Assembly: GCA_025459425.1 (NCBI GenBank)
Contig: JALOQF010000012.1
Location: 1-43,516, forward strand
DNA from: Myxococcaceae bacterium
GTDB lineage: Bacteria; Myxococcota; Myxococcia; Myxococcales; Myxococcaceae
DNA length: 43,516 bases
Direction of reading: 5' to 3'
The translations under genes were made by a program, and so were the position numbers. Shown one piece after another: positions 32,886 to 41,418 of the stretch; within the stretch, counting starts at the first letter, position 1, and each line of letters opens with the position of its first letter. The notes below the pieces were generated by a model. It saw nothing but the letters and a program-made list of their open reading frames with translations. It was not told where the DNA came from and searched no databases.

Positions 32886-33754
32886 GGCGCCGCTCCGGCG
32901 TTCGAGAAGAACGAGACGAGCGCCTCGGCCACCACCCGCACGGCCGGCCGTCGCGTTCCAGCGCGCGTCGATACCAGCCAGAGCGCGCGCGGAGGCACCC
33001 CCGGTACGTCGAAGAGCCGCACGAGCTCGTCTTCGCGATCGCCCCACGCCGACGTCAGCGCGACGACGCCCTGGCCACGCCGCGCCGCCGAGAGGAGCGC
33101 CGGCAGGCTGTTGCTGACCAGCGCTGGAACGAGGCCTGCCTGGGCCCGCAGCCAGCGCGCCTCGGGCAGCATGGCCAGCTCACCGCCGGGGACGAGCGCG
33201 CGATGACCGACGAGGTGGGCGGGCGTCTTCACGGAGCGCCCCGACAAATAGCCGCGCGAGGCGTACAGCGCGACGGAAGAACGGCTGATGCATCGCGCCC
33301 GCAGCTCGGCGCCCCGCAGCGGGTCGACGCGCAGGGCCAGGTCGGCCTCTCCCGTCGCGAGGTCGAGCCGGCGGTTCCCCCCGTGGAGCTCGAGCGTCAA
33401 CCGGGGGTACCGCTCGGTCAGCGCCACCAGCCCCTGCTCGACGACGAAGGGCGCCATCGCCTCGGTGACGGCGAGGCGCACCACGCCAGTGACGTCGTCT
33501 TCCGGCGCCGCGGCTGACAGAAACGCGCGGGCCGCGGCCGACATCGTCTCGGCGTGGGCGAGGGCGCGCTGGCCCGCCGACGTGAGCGCGAGGCCCTCGC
33601 GGCGGCGGGTGACCAGCGGCGCCCCCAGCGAGGCCTCGAGCGCTGCCAGCCGGCGCCCGACGGTGGTGCGGTCGACCCCGAGCACCCGTGAGGCGCCCTG
33701 CAGTGAGCCCGTGCGCGCGACCGCGGCGAAGACCTCGAGGCTGTCCCAGTGCAT
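32882..33754 (-). CDS. LysR-family transcriptional regulator
   Basis: A 290-residue regulator. The winged helix-turn-helix is at about residues 3-62 (DSLEVFAAVARTGSLQGASR, then VGRRLAALEASLGAPLVTRR), followed by the periplasmic-binding-protein-like effector domain from about 88 to 285. Its RTTVGRRLAALE variant of the recognition helix is common in the group related to proteobacterial LysR proteins that repress a divergent oxidoreductase. The ATG at 33754 gives the standard N-terminus; the frame extends upstream but without family residues. It is divergent from the membrane protein/MDR oxidoreductase pair, the usual LysR target arrangement, and its stop overlaps the permease start, so the permease is translationally coupled to it. 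Confidence 0.92.
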   Translation of the reverse strand: MHWDSLEVFAAVARTGSLQGASRVLGVDRTTVGRRLAALEASLGAPLVTRRREGLALTSAGQRALAHAETMSAAARAFLSAAAPEDDVTGVVRLAVTEAMAPFVVEQGLVALTERYPRLTLELHGGNRRLDLATGEADLALRVDPLRGAELRARCISRSSVALYASRGYLSGRSVKTPAHLVGHRALVPGGELAMLPEARWLRAQAGLVPALVSNSLPALLSAARRGQGVVALTSAWGDREDELVRLFDVPGVPPRALWLVSTRAGTRRPAVRVVAEALVSFFSNAGAAP

Positions 33755-33756
33755 GC

Positions 33757-33770
33757 GTGCACCGTTGCAC
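33757..33770. promoter_or_regulatory. Candidate LysR operator (inverted repeat)
   Basis: GTGCACCGTTGCAC is a perfect 5-base inverted repeat (GTGCA, 4-base spacer, TGCAC) just before the LysR start codon, in the 76-base region shared with the divergent membrane-protein gene. LysR regulators typically bind a short interrupted palindrome containing T-N11-A; this one has T-N10-A, so it is only an approximate fit. Confidence 0.3.
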
Positions 33771-33830
33771 ACCAGACGTGCGCTGGCGCGCATTGAGAGC
33801 CCACCGCTGGCGACGAATGGTGGGCGCATC

Positions 33831-34262
33831 ATGCTCCTCACCGTCTCGACGTTCGCCTTCTTCTACTGCCTCGGCATCAGCTGGCTGCTCCAGGTCGTCG
33901 TGTACCCGACGTACCGGCTCGTCGGGAAAGCCGAGTTCGTGCCGTTTCACGTCTCGCAGGGTCGCCGCATGGGCCCGGTGATGATCGCCCCCATGTTCCT
34001 CACCTCGCTGGTCGCCATCGTCAACGGCGTGCTCGAGCGGGGCTCGGCGCAGGCCCCGTACCTGTGGGGCGCCGCCGCGTGCGGAGCCGTCGTCATCGCC
34101 ACGACCCTGGCGAGCGAGCTGCCAAAGCACCTGAAGCTCGACAAGCACGGCAAGGACGACGCGCTCATCGAAGGCCTCATCCGCGACAACCTGCCGCGCA
34201 CGCTGGCGTGGACGGTTGGCGCAGGGCTGCTCGTGGCGGCCCAGCGGAGCGTCGCGCCATGA
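33831..34262 (+). CDS. Small integral membrane protein, uncharacterised
   Basis: A 143-residue protein with about four transmembrane helices (roughly residues 3-25, 45-67, 78-98 and 122-140). The motif GISWLLQVVVYPTYRLVGKAEFVPFH, seen here in part at residues 15-40, resembles small DUF1772-like membrane proteins with a W-x-x-x-V-x-Y-P helix end, none with a settled function. Its stop overlaps the start of the oxidoreductase (ATGA), so the two are made together, and it is divergent from the LysR gene. ATG at 33831 directly begins the first helix; no strong Shine-Dalgarno is present. Confidence 0.7.
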   Translation: MLLTVSTFAFFYCLGISWLLQVVVYPTYRLVGKAEFVPFHVSQGRRMGPVMIAPMFLTSLVAIVNGVLERGSAQAPYLWGAAACGAVVIATTLASELPKHLKLDKHGKDDALIEGLIRDNLPRTLAWTVGAGLLVAAQRSVAP

Positions 34263-35260
34263 CGACCCTGCGCGCCGTCATGCTGACGAAGAAGGGCGGG
34301 CCCGAGGTGCTCGAGACGGTCGAACTGCCGCTGCCTGCGCCGGGCCCCGGTGAGGTGCGCGTCAAGGTGCTGGCCACGGGCGTCGGCGCCACCGACCTCA
34401 CCATGCGCCGGGGCTCGTACCCGTACGCCCCGCCGATTCCGTTCGTCCCCGGCTACGAGTCCGTCGGCGTGGTCGACGCCGTGGGCGGGGGCGTGACGGG
34501 CCTGCGTGAAGGTGACCGCGTCTGCGCGTTGCTGGTGCACGGCGGCTACGCCACGCACGTGGTGCGGGGCGCGGAGCACTGGGTGAAGGTGCCCGACGGG
34601 CTCGACCCGGTCGAGGTCGCCGCCAGCATTCTCAACGGCGTCACGGCCTGGCAGATGATTCACCGCGAGGCGCGCCTGACCCGCGGGCAGTCGGCGCTCG
34701 TCAACGCGGCCAACGGCGGTGTCGGCCAGGCGCTCCTGGCGCTGCTGCGGGTGCACGGCGTCGAGGCCATCGGCGCGGCGTCGACGTCGAAGCACGCGCT
34801 CGTTCGTGAGCTGGGAGCGACGCCCATCGACGGCCGGGGCCTTGCGCTCGACGGGCAGGTGAGCGCCCTGCGCGCCGACGGTGTCGACGCGGCGTTCGAC
34901 GGGGTGGGCGGGGCGCAGACGGGGCAGTGCGTTCGCGCCACGCGGCGAGGCGGCGTCACCGTCTGGTACGGCTTCGTCGGTGCGACCGGGCTCCCCGCGC
35001 TCGCCTCGTCGGCGTTCGCGTGCTTCGCAGGCGCTCGGCTCCGCGGGCGGCGAGGCGCGTTCTACGGCATCACCATGCTGTACCGGAAAGACCCGCGCCC
35101 CTTCCGGGAGGACCTGCCGAGGCTGTTCGAACTGATGCAGGACCGGCGCTTCGTCCCACGCATCGCCCAGCGGCTGCCCCTGATGGCCGCGCGGGAAGCG
35201 AACGAGCGGCTCGAGGCTGGCAACATCGAGGGGAAGCTCGTGCTCGTCGCCGAGCCGTGA
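34259..35260 (+). CDS. Zinc-independent MDR oxidoreductase (quinone oxidoreductase-like)
   Basis: A 333-residue medium-chain dehydrogenase/reductase. The N-terminal catalytic domain has PGPGEVRVKVLATGVGATDL and FVPGYESVGVVDAVGGGV; the Rossmann domain has the nucleotide motif NAANGGVGQALL (about residues 157-168). The Cys/His zinc ligands of alcohol dehydrogenases are absent: Thr-Asp-Leu replaces the catalytic Cys position, and there is no four-Cys lobe. This places it with NADPH:quinone oxidoreductases or enoyl reductases. It is coupled to the membrane protein before it and probably controlled by the divergent LysR regulator. The substrate is unknown. Confidence 0.88.
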   Translation: MTTLRAVMLTKKGGPEVLETVELPLPAPGPGEVRVKVLATGVGATDLTMRRGSYPYAPPIPFVPGYESVGVVDAVGGGVTGLREGDRVCALLVHGGYATHVVRGAEHWVKVPDGLDPVEVAASILNGVTAWQMIHREARLTRGQSALVNAANGGVGQALLALLRVHGVEAIGAASTSKHALVRELGATPIDGRGLALDGQVSALRADGVDAAFDGVGGAQTGQCVRATRRGGVTVWYGFVGATGLPALASSAFACFAGARLRGRRGAFYGITMLYRKDPRPFREDLPRLFELMQDRRFVPRIAQRLPLMAAREANERLEAGNIEGKLVLVAEP

Positions 35261-35312
35261 CGCGAGCGCAGCGAACCCGTGGCTCCATCACGGACGTACC
35301 GACGGCAGCACC

Positions 35313-36254
35313 TCACGCCCCGAGCTGAGCCAACACCCCTTCCAGCGCGTCCACCGGCAGGCCCGCGGCCCGGCCCTCTCGCACGAGCTCTCCGAGGAGC
35401 AGCTTCGACTGCGGCGCCACCTTCGTGAAGTGCACCCGCAGGTACGTCTCGAGCTCGAACGGTACGAACGCCGGCGCGAGCCGCGCGCCCCACGCCACGA
35501 GCGCTGCCTTCGCCACGAGCGAGGGGCCGAGCGGCGACCTCGTCCCCAGCTGCCGCTCCACGACCGCCAGCGCCTGGGCCGAGGCGCGCGCTGACGGCGC
35601 CGGGTCGGCCGAGAGCGCCGAGAGCGACCAGCCCTTCGCCTCGAGCGCGCGCACCGTCACCAACAACGCCGCGGTGAAGAAGACGAGCTCACGCTCGAGC
35701 CCCGGCCGCCGGGCCGCCGACATGCCTCCGCGGCGCAGGCACGCCACCACCGGCTCGACCCGCTCCCGGGGTCCATCGAAGGCCCACGGCGACAGCGGTG
35801 GAAACCAGTACGCCGTCCCCTCGTCCTGGACGTTCGAGGTCGGCGACAACGGCGTGTGGAAGGCCACCAGGCTGATGAGGCCACGCACGAGCCGCGACTC
35901 GTCGACCCCGAGCGCAACCAGGCGGCGGCGATCGTCGAGGCCCGGCTGGAGCCCCACCACCGTCGCGCCCCCGAAGCCATGGGCCAGCTCGAGCAGGAAG
36001 GGGCTCTCGAGCGCGTCCGAGGGCACGGTGAGGAAGACGACGTCGAAGGGCTGCGCTCCGTCGAGCGAGGTGAGCGCCTCGAGCTGCGGCAGGGCCTCTC
36101 GAACCGGCGCGCGCGTCGCCCGGAGCCTGAACAGGGTCACCGGCCGAACCGACCCGGGCCTGCGCACGCCGAAGCTGACGTCAGCCCCCGCGCGCGTCAG
36201 GTGCAGCGCCAGCACCTGCCCGACCGCCCCAGCCCCGACGACGAGGGCGCGCAT
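35313..36254 (-). CDS. Ketopantoate reductase-like (ApbA/PanE family) protein
   Basis: A 313-residue protein with an N-terminal NADP-binding Rossmann fold starting at residue 1 (RALVVGAGAVGQVLALHLTR; GxGxxG at 7-12), then FDVVFLTVPSDAL and a helical C-terminal domain containing LVAKAALVAWGAR. This layout matches the ApbA/PanE family, which reduces ketopantoate to pantoate. Many family members in large genomes act on other 2-keto acids, and the conserved Lys of true PanE is not clear here (the region is RGLISLVAFHTPL). The start lies three bases after the outer-membrane protein stop, so the two share a transcript. It is convergent with the MDR gene, 52 bases apart. Confidence 0.8.
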   Translation of the reverse strand: MRALVVGAGAVGQVLALHLTRAGADVSFGVRRPGSVRPVTLFRLRATRAPVREALPQLEALTSLDGAQPFDVVFLTVPSDALESPFLLELAHGFGGATVVGLQPGLDDRRRLVALGVDESRLVRGLISLVAFHTPLSPTSNVQDEGTAYWFPPLSPWAFDGPRERVEPVVACLRRGGMSAARRPGLERELVFFTAALLVTVRALEAKGWSLSALSADPAPSARASAQALAVVERQLGTRSPLGPSLVAKAALVAWGARLAPAFVPFELETYLRVHFTKVAPQSKLLLGELVREGRAAGLPVDALEGVLAQLGA

Positions 36255-36257
36255 GCC

Positions 36258-37133
36258 TCACTGCCCGAGCTGGAGCTTGAGCGTCAGCGCCAGCATGCGG
36301 CCCTCGGCGCCGCCGATCTCATGCCGGTAGGCGAGGTCGATGCCCGAGCCCTGCACGAACCAGCCGACGCCGCCGGACACGTAGTGGTGATTCATGATGC
36401 CGTCGTACTGGTAGCCGAGGCGCACCGGCACCGTCATCGCGATGAGCCACTCGAGGCCGCCGTGGTACGCGAAGCGCGGCGCAGGGCCGTTGAAGTCCGC
36501 GCGCAGGTCGAAGCACGGCGACAGCTGGCCAAAGAGCATCGCGCTCACCGACGCCACGAAGAAGCGGGTGATGTCGCGGTTGAAGTTGTTGATGAGGTTG
36601 TGGCCCGACACCCCGATGGAGATGAACGGCACCGGCTTGATGACGAGCCCCGCGTTCATGGTGACGCTGTTGGTGTTCGACGCGCCGATGAGCACGTGGT
36701 GGCGGCCGGCGACGGCGACGTGAATCCAGTCGGCGATGGCGTACGAGAGCGCCACCGTCGTGATGTGGCCCCACCGGCGCTCGAGCCCGCCGAAGGTGGC
36801 GAAGTGGTACGTCAGGCCCATCGCCAGCGGCCCGGTCGAGTCCGCGAGCCCGACGGTCGCGAAGCCCATGCCGTTGGGAATGTCCCACGCGCCGCTCGCC
36901 TCCATCTGGTACCGCTTGAAGGCCGAGAGCGCGGCCGGGTTGCCGCCGATGCTCTCGACGCCGTAGCCCAGCGACATGTACGCCCCGCCCATCGCCAGCG
37001 TGCGGGCGTGCCCGAAGTCCCGCAGGTCGGGCCCCGGGTGCGCCGGGGCGGCCGGCTCCGCGGGAGGCTCCATGCCGTCCTGTGCGAGGGCGACCGGCGC
37101 GACGAGGCTCAAGACGACGGCGAGGCGCCACAT
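36258..37133 (-). CDS. Predicted outer-membrane beta-barrel protein
   Basis: A 291-residue exported protein. The signal peptide WRLAVVLSLVAPVALA ends before Gln-Asp-Gly, then a Pro/Ala/Glu linker. From about residue 40 the protein alternates hydrophobic and polar residues with many glycines and aromatics (ARTLAMGGAYMSLGYGVESI, GGNPAAL), a pattern shared with PorV/FadL-like barrels in which GGA-x-x-A and NPA motifs start the barrel. The C-terminus is LALTLKLQLGQ, a beta strand without terminal Phe. Function is unknown; small-molecule passage or a structural role is possible. It is divergent from the LolA-like gene at 37245, with 111 bases between, and co-transcribed with the PanE-like gene. 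Confidence 0.72.
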   Translation of the reverse strand: MWRLAVVLSLVAPVALAQDGMEPPAEPAAPAHPGPDLRDFGHARTLAMGGAYMSLGYGVESIGGNPAALSAFKRYQMEASGAWDIPNGMGFATVGLADSTGPLAMGLTYHFATFGGLERRWGHITTVALSYAIADWIHVAVAGRHHVLIGASNTNSVTMNAGLVIKPVPFISIGVSGHNLINNFNRDITRFFVASVSAMLFGQLSPCFDLRADFNGPAPRFAYHGGLEWLIAMTVPVRLGYQYDGIMNHHYVSGGVGWFVQGSGIDLAYRHEIGGAEGRMLALTLKLQLGQ

Positions 37134-37244
37134 GGACGTCGCGAGTTGTAGCCCGGAGCCAGCAGGCCCACGAATTTTGTGCCCTGACCGGCCAGTGTGT
37201 TCGCAGGACGCAGGCCGCACCTTTCAGGGTAAGGAGGCCCGGCC

Positions 37245-37985
37245 ATGCGTCTCCTCGTCGCCGCGCTCGCCCTCGCCTACGTGATGCCGACGTACTCCAT
37301 CCTGCGACGGTACGCGGGCACCCGCGACGACTTGACGCTCACCAGCCTCAAGGTCGACGGCACGGCAGCCGTCGCGCCCGTCGTCGCGAAGGACCTCGCG
37401 CAGGCCCTGGGGAGCACGTGGGCGTCAGGCGACCTCCCGCTCACGGCGGCGCTCTCCATCAAGTACCCGGGCCGGTGCCGGCTCGACCTGTCGAGCTACG
37501 AGTCGAACAAGACGCTCACCGTGGCCTCGTCGAACGGCAAGCGCCGCGCCGAAGGCCCCGAGCTGGTCGCCGCCCAGGTGGCCCTCGACGAGCTGTGCGC
37601 CTTCTTCGCAGTGAAGAGCGGCGGCGACGGCGAGACGCGCGCGGCCATCGAGCGCCACCTGCAGGCCCTGAAGGTCGACACGAAGCAGGTCTCGCACGTG
37701 CGCTTCATGGGCCAGCTCGGCTTCGCCATCGGCGCGAAGGCCGAGGGCAGCCCGCAGTACTGGGTGTACCGCGACCGGGTGCCGCCAGACCGGTTCCTCC
37801 CCGCGCGGGTGCGCTTCACCGACGAGCGCGGCACGTGGGACGTCCGCTTCATCGACTTCACCTCGGCGTCCGTCACCGACTGGGTGCCCCGCGTCGTCGA
37901 GGTCTACAAGGGACAGGAGCTGCACCTGCGCCTCACCGCGCTGTCGGCCGACACGCGCGCCGACCTCGAGTCCACGAAGTTCTGA
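37245..37985 (+). CDS. LolA-like exported protein, uncharacterised
   Basis: A 246-residue protein with a short hydrophobic N-terminus (LLVAALALAYVMPTYS) that looks like a signal peptide or anchor. The body has long beta strands, for example LTLTSLKVDG, LPLTAALSIKYPGRCRLDLS and the C-terminal pair ARVRFTDERGTWDVRFIDF then VEVYKGQELHLRLT, giving a LolA/LolB-like half-barrel pattern. A strong Shine-Dalgarno, AAGGAGG at 37231-37237, sits eight bases before the ATG and fixes the start. Upstream of priA and the short PriA-like ORF on the same strand. Lipoprotein or lipid binding in the periplasm is possible but not shown. Confidence 0.72.
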   Translation: MRLLVAALALAYVMPTYSILRRYAGTRDDLTLTSLKVDGTAAVAPVVAKDLAQALGSTWASGDLPLTAALSIKYPGRCRLDLSSYESNKTLTVASSNGKRRAEGPELVAAQVALDELCAFFAVKSGGDGETRAAIERHLQALKVDTKQVSHVRFMGQLGFAIGAKAEGSPQYWVYRDRVPPDRFLPARVRFTDERGTWDVRFIDFTSASVTDWVPRVVEVYKGQELHLRLTALSADTRADLESTKF

Positions 37986-38003
37986 AGCCGTGGCCGCCGC
38001 GTC

Positions 38004-38162
38004 GTGAGCCACGCCCTCTTCGAGCGTCACGGCGTCGGCGAAGGCCAGCCCGTGCACCGCAGCGTCACCTCCGAGGGCGTCGTGCGCGAGGCGCGCGGCC
38101 AGGGCGCGGGCCTCGTCACCCGGCCGGCCTGGTGTGCGCCCCGCTGCGAGGCTGCGTCGTGA
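38004..38162 (+). CDS. Short ORF resembling a duplicated PriA N-terminus
   Basis: A 52-codon GTG-started frame whose stop overlaps the priA start (GTGA). Its first 25 residues, SHALFERHGVGEGQPVHRS onwards, match the PriA start SQALFERHYVAVAVGRPVR with one three-residue gap, and the DNA around both GTG codons is nearly identical (CGTCGTGAGCCA, then CTCTTCGAGCG). The remaining residues are not PriA-like. About nine in ten codons end in G or C, as in real genes here. It could be a leader peptide coupled to priA translation, or a fossil of a partial duplication. No Shine-Dalgarno stands out. Confidence 0.4.
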   Translation: MSHALFERHGVGEGQPVHRSVTSEGVVREARGQGAGLVTRPAWCAPRCEAAS

Positions 38163-40417
38163 GCCAGGCGCTCTTCGAGCGGCACTACGTCGCCGTCGCC
38201 GTGGGCCGCCCGGTGCGCGGCGAGTTCACCTACGAGGCGCCCGACGCGCTGCGGCCCCGGCTCCAGCCCGGCGTGCGGGTGAAGATTCCCTTCGGGCGGT
38301 CGACCATTCTCGGCTTCTACCTGGGCCCGGCGCCCACGCCGCCCGACGAGGTGGTGAAGAAGGTGAGGCCGCTGTCGGCGGTGCTCGACTCGGAGCCCGC
38401 GCTCACCCCCGACGTCGTCGAGCTGTGCCGCTTCGCCGCGCAGCACTACCGCTACCCGCTCGGAGAGGTGCTGCGCGCGACGCTGCCGCCGGGCCTGTCG
38501 ACACCGAAAGAAGAGAAGGCCGCGCGCCCCGACGTCGTCCACTTCGTCCAGGCGGCAGACGGCGCGGACCCGGCCACGCTCCAGCGCGCTCCGGCCCAGC
38601 AGGCCACCCTCTCGTACCTGCTCGCCGTCGGTGGCCGCGCCAGCGTCGAAGAGGTGGCCCACGCGATTCCCGGCGCCCGCGAGCACCTGCGCGCGCTCGT
38701 GAAGAAGGGCCTGGTGCGCCTCGAGGCCGAGGCCGTCGACCGCCCGGTGGCCGAGGGCCTGTCGAGCGCCCGCCCCGCGGCGCTGACCCCCGAGCAGGCG
38801 GTCGCCGTCGCGCACCTCGAGGGGCTGTTGGCGGCGGGTGGCTTCACGCCGGTGCTGCTCCAGGGCGTCACCGGCAGCGGCAAGACCGAGGTGTACCTGC
38901 GCGTCGTCGAGCGCGCCCTCGAGCAGGGCCACGGAGCGCTGGTGCTGGTGCCCGAGATTGCGCTCACGCCCCAGCTCGTCGGGCGCTTCCGCAGCCGCTT
39001 CGGCCCGAAGGTGGCGGTGCTCCACTCGGCGCTCACCGACACCGAGCGCCTGCGCGCGTGGCAGCACCTTCGCCGGGCCGAGGTGAAGGTGGCCGTCGGC
39101 GTGCGCTCGGCGGTGTGGGCCCCGGTCGCCGACCTGCGCGTCATCGTCGTCGACGAGGAGCACGACCCCTCGTTCAAGCAGGACGACAAGCTTCGTTACC
39201 AGGCGCGCGACCTCGCCGTCGTGCGCGCGCGGCAGGCGGGCTGTCTGGTGGTGCTCGGCAGCGCGACGCCATCGCTCGAGACGCTCGAGAACGCGCGCCG
39301 CGGGCGCTACCAGCACCTGCACCTCACCCGGCGCGTCGACGACCGGCCCATGCCGACGCTCGAGCTGGTCGACCTGCGCGTCGAGCGCCCCCGCACCGAA
39401 GAGACCGCCGACACCGAGCCGCCGATGCTGTCGGCGACGCTCACCAGCGCCATGCGCGAGACGCTCGAGCGCGGGCAGCAGGTCATCCTCTTCCTCAACC
39501 GGCGCGGGCACGCCACCTTCCTCACCTGCGAGGTGTGCGGGCAGAACCTCAAGTGCACCGAGTGCGACGTGTGCATGACGTACTACCGCGGCCCCAACCG
39601 GGTGCTGTGCCACTACTGCGGCCGCGCGCACCCGTTGCCCCGCGGCTGCCCCGAGTGCAGTGGCCCGCTGCTGCAGCTGGGCGTGGGCACCGAGCGCATC
39701 GAGGCCGAGGTGGCCGAGGCCTTTCCTCAGGCGCGCGTGGGCCGGCTCGACCGCGACGCGGTGACGACGAACGAGCGGCTGACCGACCTCTTGTCGAGCT
39801 TCGCCCGGCGCGAGCTCGACATCCTCATCGGCACGCAGATGGTGGCGAAGGGCCACGACTTTCCAGGCGTGACGCTGGTGGCGGTGCTGCTGGCCGACTC
39901 GGCGCTCTCGCTGCCCGACTTCCGCGCCGCCGAGCGCACCTTCCACCTGTTGACGCAGGTGGCGGGGCGGGCCGGCCGGGGCGTCGACCCGGGGCGGGTG
40001 CTGGTGCAGACGTACAACCCCGAGGCGTTGCCCATCGCCGCCATGCTGCGCAACGACTTCGACGGCTTCAGCGCGGCCGAGCTGCGGCGGCGCAAGCTGC
40101 TGGCCTGGCCGCCGCTGACGCGCATGGCCGCGGTGAAGCTCGAGTCGGACTCGGCCGAGCGGTGCGCCCAGGCGGCCCAGCGGCTCGCCGCGGTGGCCAC
40201 GAAGGCGATGCCTCCACCGAGCCACGGCGTGCGGTTGCTCGGCCCAGCGCCGGCGCCCATCGCCCGCATCAAGGGCAAGACGCGCTGGCAGCTCGTGCTC
40301 AAGGCGCCCACGCACGCCGCCCTCGCCGGCCCGCTCGACGCCATCGAGCGCGAGCTCGCCGAGCTGCCGTCGTCGGTGCGGGTGGCCATCGACGTCGACC
40401 CGAGCGCGATGCTGTGA
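38159..40417 (+). CDS. priA: Primosomal protein N' (replication restart helicase PriA)
   Basis: A 752-residue superfamily-2 helicase that reloads the replisome at stalled forks. The N-terminal 3'-DNA-binding domain (residues about 5-110) includes PGVRVKIPFGRSTILGFYLG. Helicase motifs follow in order: Walker A GVTGSGKTE (about 236-244), Walker B DEEH (about 331-334), and the GSATPSLET motif. Eight zinc-ligand cysteines lie in CEVCGQNLKCTECDVC through CPECSG (about 458-502), then IGTQMVAKGHDFPGVTLV and QVAGRAGR. Length is close to E. coli PriA (732). The GTG at 38159 begins the conserved ALFERHYV segment. It overlaps the short PriA-like ORF. Confidence 0.96.
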   Translation: MSQALFERHYVAVAVGRPVRGEFTYEAPDALRPRLQPGVRVKIPFGRSTILGFYLGPAPTPPDEVVKKVRPLSAVLDSEPALTPDVVELCRFAAQHYRYPLGEVLRATLPPGLSTPKEEKAARPDVVHFVQAADGADPATLQRAPAQQATLSYLLAVGGRASVEEVAHAIPGAREHLRALVKKGLVRLEAEAVDRPVAEGLSSARPAALTPEQAVAVAHLEGLLAAGGFTPVLLQGVTGSGKTEVYLRVVERALEQGHGALVLVPEIALTPQLVGRFRSRFGPKVAVLHSALTDTERLRAWQHLRRAEVKVAVGVRSAVWAPVADLRVIVVDEEHDPSFKQDDKLRYQARDLAVVRARQAGCLVVLGSATPSLETLENARRGRYQHLHLTRRVDDRPMPTLELVDLRVERPRTEETADTEPPMLSATLTSAMRETLERGQQVILFLNRRGHATFLTCEVCGQNLKCTECDVCMTYYRGPNRVLCHYCGRAHPLPRGCPECSGPLLQLGVGTERIEAEVAEAFPQARVGRLDRDAVTTNERLTDLLSSFARRELDILIGTQMVAKGHDFPGVTLVAVLLADSALSLPDFRAAERTFHLLTQVAGRAGRGVDPGRVLVQTYNPEALPIAAMLRNDFDGFSAAELRRRKLLAWPPLTRMAAVKLESDSAERCAQAAQRLAAVATKAMPPPSHGVRLLGPAPAPIARIKGKTRWQLVLKAPTHAALAGPLDAIERELAELPSSVRVAIDVDPSAML

Positions 40418-40422
40418 GGCCA

Positions 40423-40450
40423 GCCAGGCGCGAGCGCCGAACGGCCTGGC
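40423..40450. terminator. Inverted repeat between convergent genes
   Basis: GCCAGGC (40423-40429) and GCCTGGC (40444-40450) form a perfect 7-base stem with a 14-base loop, 5 bases after the priA stop and before the end of the convergent lipoprotein gene at 40500. There is no T-run, so it is at best a weak or factor-assisted bidirectional terminator. Confidence 0.3.
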
Positions 40451-40499
40451 GGGGGGCTCGACGGGACGACGGGCGCCACCGTCGCCCCGAACGTCGCGA

Positions 40500-41294
40500 C
40501 TACCAGCCCCCCGGCAGCTCCCGCTCGGCGGTGGTGACGGTCGGAAAGACTCGAAGGGACAGCCGAACCTCGCTGCGCGCCGTCGCCAACGAGGTGCGGT
40601 CACCGCTCCAGACCGTCGCGGTGCCCGAGTAGGTCCCCCGCGGCAGCGGTGGGAGGGTGCACCGCCCATCTGCATCCATCTGACAGCACTGCGTCCCGCT
40701 CATCGAGCCCAGGCACACCTCCGCCTCGGTGCCCGGCGGTGGAAGGACGTTGGGCGGCTGGCCCCTGAACAGGAAGCGCACCTGGACGCCCGGGTGAAAC
40801 GACTCGTCCCACCTCGGTGGGCCGGGCGAGCCCACCGTGAAGGCCCACGAGATGGTCGAGTGGCCTGCAAAGATGACGGGCTCGTCGGAGACGACGCTTG
40901 GAGTTCCGGTGAGGCGCACCGGCGTCTCACTGACACCGCCAGACTGCGGCACGGCAGGACCGCTCGCGGTCTTCGACAGGCGCCCCTCGTAGTGGGCGAC
41001 AAGGCCGTTCCAGCGGGCCTCGAGTCGAACGGGCGAAGCACACCTCGCGCCGTCGCCTGGGCACGAAACTTCGAAGCGGGCCCGGCCATGGACGAGCGGC
41101 GCCACCTGGCTCGCCTCGTCCTGCACGAGCGTCACGGCGCCCGCGCCGACGTCGTACCCGTCGGTCGCGAGCACCGACACCCGCGCGACGCCCATCGCGC
41201 CGCGCGGCTCGAAGGCCCCCACCCAGAACTCCAACGTGGGCGCTGGCCCACAGCCCGACGCGACGAGGATGGCCACCAGGAGCGAGCGCTTCAT
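40500..41294 (-). CDS. Hypothetical lipoprotein
   Basis: A 264-residue protein with the lipoprotein signal MKRSLLVAILVASGC (lipobox VASGC, acylated Cys15). The mature part is beta-rich with two segments: ARVSVLATDGYDVGAGAVTL near residues 36-55, and a later portion with five cysteines around CLGSMSGTQCCQMDADGRC and PPLPRGTYSGTATVW, the pattern of a carboxypeptidase-regulatory or transthyretin-like beta sandwich. The family is not recognised. The ATG at 41294 gives the correct signal; an in-frame ATG at 41303 would add three residues. It is divergent from the pseudo-receiver gene at 41419. Confidence 0.7.
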   Translation of the reverse strand: MKRSLLVAILVASGCGPAPTLEFWVGAFEPRGAMGVARVSVLATDGYDVGAGAVTLVQDEASQVAPLVHGRARFEVSCPGDGARCASPVRLEARWNGLVAHYEGRLSKTASGPAVPQSGGVSETPVRLTGTPSVVSDEPVIFAGHSTISWAFTVGSPGPPRWDESFHPGVQVRFLFRGQPPNVLPPPGTEAEVCLGSMSGTQCCQMDADGRCTLPPLPRGTYSGTATVWSGDRTSLATARSEVRLSLRVFPTVTTAERELPGGW

Positions 41295-41418
41295 GGAGAA
41301 CATCGTGTCGGAGGGTGGTTCGGCGCGCATCGGGCACCAGGAGGACCCTCGGACATCTGACCGACCCGGAAGGTTTTTCGACACCCCGGCACGCCTGTAG
41401 CAACGTGTGCCTTCGCCC

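Noticed and set aside
35255-35293. Terminator between the MDR and PanE-like genes (CCGTGA / TCACGG)
   Set aside because: The 6-base arms are 27 bases apart with no stable inner stem and no T-run; likely chance in GC-rich DNA.
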